A stretch of DNA of 64,000 nt from Phoronis australis (lineage: Eukaryota > Phoronida > Phoronidae), in contig NMRA01000717.1 of the NCBI GenBank assembly GCA_002633005.1, forward strand, positions 22,407 through 86,406, given 5' to 3'. Under the pieces are notes generated by a model, which saw only the letters and a list, made by a program, of their open reading frames with translations, did not search any database and was not told where the DNA came from. This document shows positions 1-14,000 of this stretch, piece after piece; position 1 is the first letter of the stretch; the number at the start of each line of letters is the position of its first letter. Position numbers and translations under genes: made by a program.

Positions 1-1225
1 AAAGATAAATAAATAATAAACATTATAAACAGGTATAAATAAGGGAGAGTGGAAGACTAACGTTAAATTATTGGCAAAAGAGGGCACTCACTGATCAACA
101 ATTCCGACCACAGAGTCTTCAGATTGGCTAACACTAAAATGCATGAACTCGTACTAAATTTACTATGCAAAACCTTGAGGTATTTTTTGCAAAATGACAC
201 CATTGTTTTTCGTAGAAAACATTCACTGCACACGAAGCCTGTGCTGTGCTCATGAAAAGTATAGAATAACATAACAGTAGATACAATTTTTTTCTAGTTT
301 TCAAAATTATCGTGACAGACCATCTGGAGTTGGCAGGCAGGCAACATGGACGGTCAGAAAAACACAAGTCTTTCAGCTCAATTACTCTTTCTTGTACTTT
401 AATCTGACAATATTAACATAAGAGTTTTCTGAAGAATTAGATGCTTGATTTCATTTTTCGTCCTTTGTGTGGACGGAAACAGAGCCCACATTTGAATTCC
501 CCATAAAAAGTTGAGCATACATCAAATAATCTTTTCCTCACAAAACTCGACTAAGATGTGTGGGAGATAGCTGTAATTACAATCAGCTGATTTGATTGTC
601 TATCCAATAGTCCCACTATAAACTGATCAGACGTAATTACCAGGTTTTATTACCTACACCTGCAGACCAAAGCACTATTTAGATCAGTGATAATAGCGTG
701 AAACTCCCTGAAGTCCCTAAGTTCACTTCACAATCATAACACCGTGATGAAGCTTCTACTTATTGTACATGTCCAAGATTTCATTTGTCAGCCTAATCGT
801 GTCATTAAGTGACAAGACTTTACTGTATATTCAGCAGAATCACAGCGTGTGACAATGGTACCCATCATGGCTGTTAAAGCTGTTAGAATTAAGTCTCAAC
901 TTGTCCTTACCCAGATGAGAAGTGATATCTGGGTTTATAGCGGACTGACAGTTCATGCTCGGGCATAAAATGACATGTCATGATAACCTGACTTGCTGAG
1001 CCTCGTCTCAAGCAATAACGAACTGTCAGTTCTTTCAAAGTCATGAAATCGCCTCCAGTTTGAATAAGGAACAATTTGAGACCAATTTCATAATGGTTAC
1101 GAGGTCTAAATCAAAAGTTAGTTTTTGTGATGAAAATCGGCTTTATGGCTGCTTTGAAGTTATGTTGGACTCCAGAAAAGTGACCAAATCTAGCTAACTT
1201 CAGAACATCGTATCTCAGAAATGGC
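1..1225. other. Probable gene A last intron, no recognised feature
   Basis: AT-rich sequence with only short open frames and no codon or motif pattern I recognise. An open frame near 430-530 (minus) loosely recalls the end of SVOP but lacks PIETKG and a good acceptor, so I do not annotate it. Confidence 0.5.
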
Positions 1226-1562
1226 TGATCCCATACAACTGTCAGATAGTGTGCTTTATGCCCTGTTCTCTAAAATATGTAACAGTTACAAATAATGCTT
1301 TAAAATATCACTTTTTATGATTTTACAGAAAAATAAGATGTTATCATGGACATAAATATCAAATGAAATTTGGTTAATCATGTTATTGACAGATTGTTTT
1401 GCTATCAATGTACCTAATTCTTCTGGCTTACTTTTACTTCAAAGGCATGGCCTCGTGACTAAAGTGGTTTCAGATTGGTCAAAAATCGAAATCTACATAC
1501 ATTCTACTTATATTTGGCTAAATGCATAGACTAATATTAAGGTCCTACATAACATGATAAAA

Positions 1563-1842
1563 ATTCTCCAATTTGAGCCAGTTTCTAGAATTTGGGACAC
1601 GGGAACTCCTGCAAAAATTGAATGTTCTTCATTCTAGAACTTGGGACAAGGACGATTTTGGCATCCATCATATTTATCAAATTTTGGACAGCGTGTTTTC
1701 AATCTACAGAGTGGGTAATTTTGCAATATTTCTGGAGATTTTTGAATTTGGGACAGACAATATTGCCTGTTTCTAGAATTTGGGATAAGATCTGACCTTG
1801 AGCAAAAACAATTACTTTTTACTGTGTCCCAAATTGGAGAAT
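1563..1842. mobile_element. 280-bp MITE with TIR ATTCTCCAATTTG
   Basis: The left end is ATTCTCCAATTTGAGCCAG and the right end, read in reverse complement, is ATTCTCCAATTTGGGACACA. These form an imperfect terminal inverted repeat of about 19 bp. Internally the words TCTAGAATTTGGGA and GAACTTGGGACA recur in several places. There is no coding capacity. It lies in the intron below gene A exon 14. I could not fix a target-site duplication. Confidence 0.65.
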
Positions 1843-1935
1843 TTATACCATAACAGTTACAATCCTTGAAGCCCTTGGTGACTTGGAGCTCACGAGCACT
1901 CCTCAGCTTACAGTAGATATGAAATAGTTAGTTAC

Positions 1936-2025
1936 CTGAGCCACAAACGGGGTGACAATGGCACCGACCCTGGCCGCACCACTGCATGTTCCCAGACCCA
2001 GAGCTCGCACTGACGTGGGATAAAC
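1936..2025 (-). CDS. SVOP: Gene A exon 14 (first haplotype copy): helix 11
   Basis: Encodes the same 30 residues (455-484) as 2922-3011, with the same splice sites. In gene B the next exon follows only about 320 bp later and carries the stop. I searched 1-1935 on the minus strand for a PIETKG-type terminal exon and found none, so gene A probably continues past the left edge. Confidence 0.92.
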
Positions 2026-5000
2026 CTGGGAAGTCAGAACAACCATGATTATAATTGCTGTTACTAGGTTCCATCAATTATAATTAGCCCACTTTCCATA
2101 GCCANTGCCCTGTTGATCCCATACATATGAAACTGTCAGATAGTATGCTTTATGCCCTGTTGATCCCATACATATGAAACAGTCAGATAGTATGCTTTAT
2201 GCCCTGTTGATCCCATACATATGAAACAGTCAGATAGTATGCTTTATGCCCTGTTCTCTAAAACACGTAACAGTTACAAATAATGCTTTAAAATATCACT
2301 TTTTATGATTTTACAGAAAAATAAAATGTTATCATGGACATAAATATCAAATGAAATTTGGTTAATCATGTTATTGACAGATTGTTTTGCTATCAATGTA
2401 CCTAATTCTTCTGGCTTACTTTTACTTCAAAGGCATGGCCTCGTGACTAAAATGGTTTCAGATTGGTCAAAAATCAAAATCTACATACATTCTACTTATA
2501 TTTGGCTAAATGCATAGACTAATATTAAGGTCCTACATAGCATGATAAAAATTCTCCAATTTGAGACAGTTTCTAGAATTTGGGACACGGGAACTCCTGC
2601 AAAATTGAATGTTCTTCATTCTAGAACTTGGGACAAGGGCGATTTGGCATCCATTATATTTCTCAAATTTTGGACAACGTGTTTTCAATCTACAGAGTGG
2701 GAAATTTTGCAGTATTTCTGGAGATTCTTGAATTTGGGACAGACAATATTGCCTGTTTCTAGAATTTGGGATAAGACCCGACCTTGAGCAAAAATTTTTA
2801 TTTTTTACTGTGTCCCAAATTGGAGAATCTATACCATAACAGTTACAAGCCTTGAAGCCCTCGGTGACTCAGAGCTCACGACCACTCCTCAAGTTACAGT
2901 AGATATGATATAGTTAGTTACCTGAGCCACAAACGGGGTGACAATGGCACCGACCCTGGCCGCACCACTGCATGTTCCCAGACCCAGAGCTCGCACTGAC
3001 GTGGGATAAACCTGGGAAGTCAGAACAACCATGATTATAATTGCTGTTACTAGGTTCCATCAATTATAATTAGCCCACTTTCCATAGCCAAGTAGAGGTC
3101 AAAGGTCATATCAGTGGGTATAAAAGGCAAAAACAATCCATTGGTCAGAATCTGTAGTAGTGAACTTTGTCAGAGAGAGGTACTAAAATAGCCAAAGGTG
3201 GACGTTTTCCACCAGAAAAACAACAGAAATCAAACAAATAAAAATTACGTCAATAAAATGAGATTATATTATTTTGTGTACTTCAAACAAACTGCATGAT
3301 GGCAACATCTGCATGCCACATATTAAGTAAAAATCAAGCTTAAAATTATGTTCAGTAAAATAAAGAAACGTTGAAGTCAATTAAATTTTCAATATCAATC
3401 AGACTAACTGCATGTTCATGTCTTTAGACAGCACATTAAGTACAAACAGAAGATTATGCAATAGCTACACTTTACCTCGGGAGTGTACACATAAGCAGCT
3501 TGAAATGCGCCTGTGATAAAGGCTCTCGCCACGAAGATGAACGTTATGGTAACAGGCCTGAAAAGTATCATTTGCAACTAAGAGAGTTACCGTAGTAAAG
3601 ATAGAAGCCTGGGTACAAATTGTAAAATTTGACATTAAAATTCAAAGGAAAGATCGCAAAAATTCTTGATAGCACATATCGAGTTATTTACACTATTAAT
3701 TACACAAACAATCAAAAATGAACTGAGCTTTTGATCAGCAAAGCATTTAAATAAGTATTGACTGCAATGATGGAGTGTGGTCTCGTCATACAAATTCACA
3801 CAGACTAACAACTTTTTGATACACATTTCTACATAAGCTTTTTCTTAACTTCAGCAAAACTACTAGACAATTGAGAAAATGTTTAATCCCACAATATTAA
3901 CATGAAGCCACTGGCAACTGCTCTAGAAATAACCCAAAGAGATATCCAAAGCACACAATAATTTAGAAGGAAAATGTAACGGAAATGCCGCAATGCTCTA
4001 TGGATCATGCACGCATGCCTGATCCACTGTTCGATAGCAGTGAAGTGAAGTACACTCATTTAACAACCATATGGTGTTCGGTGCATAACATGACTTACCA
4101 ACTACAACTGAAAGTTGATCCTTCGTAAACAACAATTTGAGCGTCCAAAAATTGCTTCTAATCAGAGTAAGGTATGAGTTGAGACCGATTTTCAAGCACC
4201 AGCAAGTGGCTTTGCCAAAAGTAAGTGTGTTGGTACCAAAAATGCCACGAGACAGCAGGCAATAATTTCTTAAAGGATCCCGTATTTTGCGAATCAGATT
4301 TACGCCTGTTATTCAGTAGAGAAAACTGGTTCTCAAAATGCGGGACCTTGCAAGTGACTATGACGGAAGGAAACATTGGATGTAGCATGGGAAACAAAAA
4401 ATGACACTTAAATGACCTTGACCTAACCTTGAGACACATATGGCAACTAGCCCAATGAAGACGCTGAACGCCACAAATTCGGCACACATGGTTTTCTTGC
4501 GACCAATCAGTTCTATCACAAACAGAGTTATTAACAAGCCTACAAAAGAAAAAGTCATGGAAACACCTGTTCAATGTAAAATTTTCTATGGACCTCAGTA
4601 AAAGTGAAGTTGAGATTTTTCAAAATATCGCACAGTAAATCGATATAAGTTTTTAAGTGACAAGTTCTTAACACAAGACAAAAAACATATCAAGGACATT
4701 GGCTTCCAAGTGGACTTTAGCACAAAGACAGTTCACTGAATTTAATATGTGTTTCCCAGGCAGAAAGTTAGATGCTAGTCATTGCAGTAGTAAAAGTGCA
4801 CTAAAAATAATGCTTTTGAAAGACAGTGACCTACAAAATAAATTTGCTATTTGAACATACACAAGTCTTGCATTAATGTTGTTACGGATGATTTGCAGGT
4901 TAATTGTGTTCATTATGTATTTTAAATGTGAGGTCTTTTGTTTTGCTTAGCGTTAGTTTTCTGCCTCGCCGCTAGGCACTTTCTAGGCTATTGTTTCACT

Positions 5001-8000
5001 GGCTTGCCATTTGACTCTGCCCGCATCATTTGAAGCGTCAAGTNTTGAGCGTCCAAAAATTGCTTCTAATCAGAGTAAGGTATGAGTTGAGACCGATTTT
5101 CAAGCACCAGCAAGTGGCTTTGCCAAAAGTAAGTGTGTTGGTACCAAAAATGCCACGAGACAGCAGGCAATAATTTCTTAAAAGATCCCGTATTTTGTGA
5201 ATCAGTTTGACGCCTGTTATTCAGTAGAGAAAACTGGTTCTCAAAATGCGGGTCCTTGCAAGTGACTATGACGGGAAGACACATTAGATATAGCATGGGA
5301 AACAAAAAATGACACTTAAATGACCTTGACCTAACCTTGAGACACATATGGCAACTAGCCCAATGAAGACGCTGAACGCCACAAATTCGGCACACATGGT
5401 TTTCTTGCGACCAATTAGTTCTATCACAAACAGAGTTATTAACAAGCCTACAAAAGAAAAGTCATGGAAACAACTGTTCGATGCAAAAATTTCTACGGAC
5501 CTCAGTAAAGGTGAAGTTGAGATTTTTCAAAATATCGCAAAGTAAATCGATATAAGTTTTTAAGTGACAAATTTTTAACACAAGACCAAAAACATATCAA
5601 GGACATTGGCTTCCAAGTGGACTTTAGCACAAAGACAGTTCACTGAATTTAATATGTGTTTCCCAGGCAGAAAGTTAGATGCTAGTCATTGCAGTAGTAA
5701 AAGTGCACTAAAAATAATGCTTTTGAAAGACCAGTGACCTACAAAATAAATTTGCTATTTGAACATACACAAATCTCGCATTAGTGTAGTAGGTGCAACA
5801 ATTAGTGAGTGACTTGACTCAGTAACCAATCTTGGATACTCACCGAAAAGGTTAAATGAATTCGGACCTTTTTAGGTCAATAACTAAGTCTTAACAGGTT
5901 CCATCGTGACCTAATCTAGGTTTGAAAAGGTCCAAGCGATGACTTGAACCCCAAGTGAGAAAAGGTGTAACCAAGTACAGTGGAGCCCACTAAATGTCAT
6001 TTCGGACAACAGAACATTTTACTAATAATCATGAAATGTCACAAATTTATTAATCAGTTCCATAAAATTCATGTAATTCTATCAAGATAATCCACATATG
6101 CTTTGTCATATTTTCGTATCTTGACATTAAAAAATCAGCAAAATTGATTCTCACCTATGTATATCTTTGCTTTTCTGTCCAAAAACTAACCAAATCCGTC
6201 TCATTATAAATTCATTCGGATCTTGGCACCGAGGGTAAAATTCAATCATGTCCTGTTTACCAGTCTTACTCTGAGTCTCCATCTAGCATTAGCTCATAAA
6301 AGACAATGGTTATGATCATCACCAAGTCAAAACTCGCTTAATCATAATTAACGTCAAAACCGAGGGTATGATATTAAGCGGGCTCCTCTTGTACAACTTG
6401 TACTACTAACATAACACAACTCAATACCTGCATATCCTTACCTGGAAATTCAGCCAGCGTAGTCCATAATAAGAACCCATAATCTGTCATAGACAATACT
6501 TTACATTCCAGTCTACAGCCAGGCTCCACGGCATCAGCAGAACCTAATAAATAATTCGATGGATCAGTAAATCGATCGCGTCACGAATCATTTAGTTAAC
6601 AGAAGGATAAAGTCACACAGCAACATTCTTTACCACCAGCAGGATCAAAAGTATTAAGGCTTCAATTTCTCTACAAAATAGAAGAGTTAAAGTCTAGATA
6701 GAAATATTGAGAATGGAGTAGGCTTCATCAAGTCTACTTACTAGGACAGCCAGATACATCAGATGCTTCCAACAGTTCTGTAGCCATGAGCACCACACCG
6801 TAGTAGGAAAACGCACTAGCAAACCTAAAGTGTGAAATTCAAAAATATGGTTCTTGTTTTACTCAGGAAACAAAAGAATCTGCTAACCTCTGTTTGATGA
6901 TGCTAAAACTGTTTAATTTTATTTTGCTTAAAAGTTTTAAGAAAAGTTGATAGTTTTGCTTGTNGTGCACCAATTAGTGAGTGACTTGTCTCAGTAACCA
7001 ATCTTGGATACTCACTGAAAAGGTTAAATGAATTCGGACCGTTTTAGGTCAATAATTAAGTCTCAACAGGTTCCATCATGACCTAATCTAGGTTTGAAAA
7101 GGTCCAAGTGATGACTTGAACACCAAGTGAGAAAAGGTCTAATCAAGTACAGTGGAGCCCACTTAATGTCATTTCGGATAACAGAACATTTTGCTAATAA
7201 TCATGAAATGTCAAAAATTTATTAATCAGTTCCCATAAAATTCATGTAATTCTATTAAGATAATCCACATTCTCGTATTTTAACATTAAAAAATCAGCAA
7301 AATTGATTCTCACCTATGTATATCTTTGCTTTTCTGTCCAAAAACTAACCAAATCCATCTCATTATAAATTCATTCGGATCTTGGCACCGAGGGTAAAAT
7401 TCAATCACGTCCTGTTTACCAGTCTTACTCTGAGAGTCTCCATCTAGCATTAGCTCATAAAAGACAATGGTTATGATAATCACCAAGTCAAAACTCGCTT
7501 AATCATAATTAACGTCAAAACCGAGGGTATGATATTAAGCGGGCTCCTCTGTACAACTTGTACTACTAACACAAGATAACTCAATACCTGCATATCCTTA
7601 CCTGGAAATTCAGCCAGCGTAGTCCATAATAAGAACCCATAATCTGTCATAGACAATACTTTACATTCCAGTCTACAGCCAGGCTCCACGGCATCAGCAG
7701 AACCTAATAAATAACTCGATGGATCAGTAAATCGATCGCGTCACGAATCATTTAGTTAACAGAAGGATAAAGTCACACAGCAACATTCTTTACCACCAGC
7801 AGGATCAAATTTATTAAGGCTTCAATTTCTCTACAAAATAGAAGAGTTAAAGTCTAGATAGAAATATTGAGAATGGAGTAGGCTTCATCAAGTCTACTTA
7901 CTAGGACAGCCAGATACATCAGATGCTTCCAACAGTTCTGTAGCCATGAGCACCACACCGTAGTAGGAAAACGCACTAGCAAACCTAAAGTGTGAAATTC

Positions 8001-11000
8001 AAAAATATGGTTCTTGTTTTACTCAGGAAACAAAAGAATCTGCTAACCTCTGTTTGATGATGCTAAAACTGTTTAATTTTATTTTGCTTAAAAGTTTTAA
8101 GAAAAGTTGATAGTTTTGCTTGTATGACTACTTTGTGTCTCCCTCGGCTTATTTCATGTGCCAATTTAATGTAAGTGTATAATTCATGACAAGTGATTTG
8201 TCAAATAAATAGTTCACAAACCACAACTACTAGGATCTTTACCACAGGCATTCCTGAAAAAGCAGTTGATATTAAAAGTTCAGAGCTTGATTTTTACCAT
8301 AGTTTAGAAGTGTCATTTTCCAAGTAGACCCTAGCAGAATTTTTATTTGTTTACTAAACAGTGTTCACCAAATCAAAAAGTGTCCCAAAATACAGACATT
8401 CTCACTCTGGTAAATATTGCAAATTGGTGGTCCACTAGACATTGTAATTATCAAAGGTAATATTTTGATATGCAAATTTGTGTCCAAAACCCGGCCCACC
8501 AATTTTAAACCCATATTTACCTCATAAATGCATATTTACAAGTGCCTAATGTCAGATAAAAACAAGCACCACCTGAAGGTTACTTGGTGCTTACCAGGTG
8601 ATCCAAAGTAAAATGGTTGTCACCCTATATTCTGGTGTGAACAAATCTTTGATTCTTCCTCGCTTCACATTCTGTGAACAAATAATCACATGGTTAAGAA
8701 ATGGCCAATAAGGACGAATCACCTCTGTTCTATTTTAACTTAAAAACACTTCTGTACATATTAAGTGATATTTCAGTCTCATAATTGAAAAAGCAATTCA
8801 TGTACAACTGTTTCAGGAGGTTGATTTTCAACTCTGCAAAATTAAGTGTCCAATAAACAGAGACTACGATGGGAAACAATTCATAGCAATGTCTACTAAA
8901 CAAAATTCTAAAATAAACCAGTATATAGCAAAAATTCTCCAACTTGGGACTGTGAAATTTAATTATTTCGCTTAAGGCCGGGGCTTGTCCCAAATTCTAG
9001 AAATAGGTGATGCAAGTCCTCCCAAATTCAAGATTCAGAGGAAAAATGGCAAAAATTACCCACTCTGTACATTGAAAACAAACTGTCCGAAATTTGAGAA
9101 ACATGATGAAAGCCAAAATCGTCCCAGGGTGGCATAAAACAAAAGTTGATTTCCGGGCGAACGTGTGGGTTTATTGCACAGAAGTCAGTGCAAATAGAAC
9201 CCCTTACTGCAACCACTTTTTGAAACAGGAGTGTTGAAACAGATAACAGTTACTAACTTGATGCGAGTGCTCAACTAGTTTGCCTAACAACATTGGTTTC
9301 TTATTTTCATTGGCAATCCTCTGTATAGTTTTCATCGCCTTGTCGGAGTGACCTCTGGTGACATCATACCTAGCACTCTCAGGTAACCACTGAAATTGAA
9401 TACAGTCTATGTTAAAACCATCAGTTTACAGAAGCATTCAGAACCAGCATTAAAATCAAATGATAAGAAATACAGTACAGCCACTGAATTATTAGACCCG
9501 CTCCGGTGTCTCTCCGGTCTAGCCACCCGTGACCGTAACTGGAGACAAAAATTTACGGTGTGACACAATACTTCACGACAAGTTTCAAGGAGTCCACAGC
9601 CATGTAAAGATGACTCTCAGCACAGGGGCACGTTTATTCGTATTTACTAACCGCGGTTACTGTACATGTTTGTCGTTGATGGGATTGGCTCTTAAGTCGT
9701 AAATTGAACATGTACATGTAAGTGTAACACAAGATGAGCTGAAGGAAGACGTTTGTATGAACAACACGTGGAATTACAGAGTTAGTCGGAACCCAAGTGT
9801 GATAGATGACCGCTTGCAAAGATACTCTATAATATACTATAATGTCTTTGCAACTTGACCGAAACAACAGGCAATCAAGACGTTACATGTATTTTTACTG
9901 ATTAGCCCGGTGCCCTGCCATGGTTACCATAGCTACCGAAGGCATGAAGAAAGCGTGAGGTAAGCGTGACGGAGACGCGAAGAAAGCGTGAATGAGGCGT
10001 GAGGAAGGCGTTAAATACACTGGAGGTAAGCGTGAGGACTACCCGGAGAGTAGGCGTGAGGCGACCGTGACTGATTTCTGTCACGCCTGTGTTCCGGTTG
10101 CCCTCCGGTCTGGCCAGGCGTGAGGTAGCCCGGACGAAGTCTAAAAATTCAGTGGCTGTACTGTAGCAATTTGCACACTTTGGTGGCACAGCAAAAATGA
10201 ATGTTGTGCCTAGTTGTTTAGGACACAATGTCTCACTTTAGCATCAAATTTAACAACGCAAACGTGAAAGCGTGTGTGCTCTAAACATACAGAACCATTT
10301 GTAGTTTGGACACAACCCCTCATTTTCAAGAATATTGGCAAATTCGTACATTTAGTGAATAATGACCTTGCATTGGTAACATTTCACAGTTCTAAATAAT
10401 ATATTACCTACAGAACACCTTGCCTTTAAATTACTCAAAGACTGGGAAAAAATCCTACCAACCATTACCAACAAGTGAGTGTTTATCCATTGATGATACA
10501 TATCTTCATTTTTATGTTACACTATAAGACCTTAGTTGAAATAATTTTCCAAGCGGAACATGACACTTTAAGGATTGGTCAGGAGAGAGTGTTATGAATA
10601 GTAGAATCTGTCACTTTAGAACAGAAATGCTTACCAAACAGCAAATGATGAATACGAGGAGAGGCAATGCTGACAATGCCAGAAGCCATCTCCATCCTAG
10701 AGTGGGCATGACAATGAGAGCTAACAGCACTTCAAAACATGTCCCTATAGCCCAGAACACCTGAAAACAAATAAACGCAAAAGTACACGAATACTGAGCG
10801 GTCACTATTGCTGTATCGTAAATGGGGCAATTTAAGTTTATTCATGAAAATCTTTTTCAACTCAATTGTTTCAAGTGTGATAGTGGCATATTTTATTGGA
10901 AAAAATAGTTTGTTGTTAAATGAAATTGATCCTTGAACCAGGTATCTTGTCATTTGCGCTTGTACAGCCATTGTTCCGTCTTGTCAACTAAACCACGAGG

Positions 11001-14000
11001 CTGCACTGGTGTGCATATAGGAGTTGTGATAGTTTGGTCAGTTTCCCTAAGGACTGGGCTGTGGTTTGGTATGTTGGTTGGAACTGATTTAATCTAGTTG
11101 AATCAGTGTTTTTGCTTAAATAGGGAGTGTCCTGCCATTAAAACATAATAACAGGCAGTCTGGTACACGTTGTAGCAGATGTGCACAGGCCACTGAGTTG
11201 AGGAGCTAGATACTTGATTCAAGGGTCTAGCAGTTTGCCCCAGTGGGACTCAAACCCAAGACCTCCGGTAAACGAAGCGAACACTTATCACACTTAGCCA
11301 CACTGCCATTTTAAGCATTCAGCACTTTGGAACTACAAGTGTATAAAAAACCAGGACTGAAATGCCTAAGTTGGTTCTATTTTCAAAATATGAAGATGTG
11401 TCAAACTATTTTTCCTGAACTGTAGAGAAACATTACAGGAAAAAGTCATTAAGGATTTGATAATAAATGTCAGAGTTGTATTTCAGAAGCAGTTTGTGAG
11501 ATCCCCAGGCCAAAGTGCACGTTAGGAGAATTTCAAACAACATGGATCATACCTCAACCAGCACTATACATTTGGCCCTAGAGGTTGTAGGAAGGAACTC
11601 TGCATACAGGGTTATTCTGAAAAAAAATAGATTAGTACAGTAACATTACCATACTGCGCCATGCATTAGGTGTCACAGACAGTGCCAAAGACAGTGCCAA
11701 AGACAGTGCGACAGACAGTGTCACAGAAAGTGTCAGACATTGTCACAGACATTGTCACAGCCAGTGTCACAGACACTGTCACACAGAGTCACAGAGAGTG
11801 TAACAAGAGTGTCACAGACAGAGTGGACACAGAGAGTGTCACAGAGTGTCACAGACAGTACATGGGTGGTGCAACAACGAAAAAAGTGGGGGGCTAAAGC
11901 CTCCTCAGCCCCCCCCCCCTATGGTGCGCCGCCCATGCAGTGTCACAGACAGTGTCACAGACAGTTTAACAGACAGTTTTACAGACAGTTTAACACTCAT
12001 TTTGTTAAGTAAGGACAAAATGAAACAAGCTTTATTGTTAGGCAATGATAGATTATTTGCTGAACAACATTCAGCGCTACAAACATGTCACTTAGATGTG
12101 TAGTTAAAGGAGTGTTAGTGCAATGTTTTNCCACAGCCGTGTAAAGATGACTCTCAGCACAGGGTCACGTTTATTCGTATTTACTAACCATGGTTACTGT
12201 ACATGTTTGTCGTTGATGGGACTGGCTCTTAAGTCGTAAATTGAACATGTACATGTAAATGTAACACAAGATGAGCTGAAGGTAAACGTTTGTATGAACA
12301 ACACGTAGAATTACAGAGTTAGTCGGAACCCAAGTGTGATAGATGACCGCTTGCAAAGATACTCTATAATATACTATAATGTCCTTGCAACTTGACCGAA
12401 ACGACAGTCACAATCAAGACGTTACATGTATTTTTACTGATTAGCCCGGTGCCCTACCATGGTTACCATAGCTACCGAAGGCGTGAAGAAAGCGTGAGGC
12501 AAGCGTGACGGAGGCACGAAGAAAGTGTAAACGAGTCGTGAGGAAGGCGTTAATTAAACTGGAGCTAAGTGTGCGGACTACCCGGAGAGTAGGCGTAAGG
12601 CGACCGTGACTGATTTCTGTCACGCCTGTGTTCCGGTTGCCCTCCGGTCTGGCCAGGCATGAGGTAGCCCGGACGAAGTCTAAAAATTCAGTGGCTGTAC
12701 TGTAGCTTTGGACAATTATAGTTTGCGGTGACAATCTAGCAACAAAAAACAACCAACAAACGCCACAGGGTCCACTAAGATTGAGTAAAATTAGGAATTC
12801 GAAGAAATAAAAAGTCTCTGATGGTCTCCATTATCAAAAGAGGTTTTTAAAGCTGGCGCTGTTTTAACCGGAGTGAGCTTAAGCGAAACACAAAGATTCT
12901 GCTGTATGTATTACATCAATACAAACTAGATGCAGTCCTTCTTCTGAAAATATTTGGTATTTACAATTTGCACATTTTGGTGGCACATCAAAAATGAATG
13001 TTGTGCATAGTTGTTTAGGACACAATGTCTCACTTTAGCATCAAATTTAACAACGCAAACGTGAAAGCGCGTGTGCTCTAAACATACAGAACCATTTGTA
13101 GTTTGGACACAACCCCTCATTTTCAAGAATATTGGCGAATTCGTACAAGTAGTGAATAATGACCTTGCGTTGGTAACATTTCACAGTTCTAAATAATATA
13201 TTACCTACAGAACACCTCGCCTTTAAATTACTCAAAGACTGGGAAAAAATCCTACCAACCATTACCAACAACTGAGTGTTTATCCATATATATCTTCATT
13301 TTTATGTTACACTATAAGACCTTAGTTGAAATAATTTTCCAAGCGGAACACGACACTTTAAGGATTGGTCAGGAGAGAGAGTGTTATGAATAGTGGAATC
13401 TGTCACTTTAGAACAGAAATGCTTACCAAACAGCAAATGATGAATACGAGGAGAGGCAATGCAGACAATGCCAGAAGCCATCTCCATCCTAGAGTGGGCA
13501 TGATGATGAGAGCTAACAGCACTTCAAAACATGTCCCTATAGCCCAGAACACCTGAAAACAAATAAATGCAAAAGTACACGAAGACTGAGCGGTCACTAT
13601 TGCTGTATCATAAATGGGCCAATTTAAGTTTATTCATGAAAATCTCTTTCAACTCTATTGTTTCAAGTGTGATAGTGGCATATTTTATTGGACAAAATAG
13701 TTTGTTGTTAAATGAAATTGATCCTTGAACCAGGTATCTTGTCATTTGCGCTTGTACAGCCATTGTTCCGTCTTGTCAACTAAACCACGAGGCTGCACTG
13801 TTATGCATATAGGAGTTGTGATAGTTTGGTCAGTTTCCCTAAGGACTGGGCTGTGGTTTGGTATGTTGGTTGGAACTGATTTAATCTAGTTGAATCAGTG
13901 TTTTTGCTTAAATAGGGAGTGTCCTGCCATTAAAACATAATAACAGGCAGTCTGGTACACGTTGTAGCAGATGTGCACAGGCCACTGAGTTGAGGAGCTA

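Noticed and set aside
430-530. Candidate terminal exon of gene A (minus)
   Set aside because: Only a vague resemblance to the SVOP C-terminus, no PIETKG, no good acceptor, and a stop just upstream.
6442-7984. Mutually exclusive duplicated exons in gene A
   Set aside because: Whole introns are duplicated as well, differences are allele-like, and an N lies exactly at the join.
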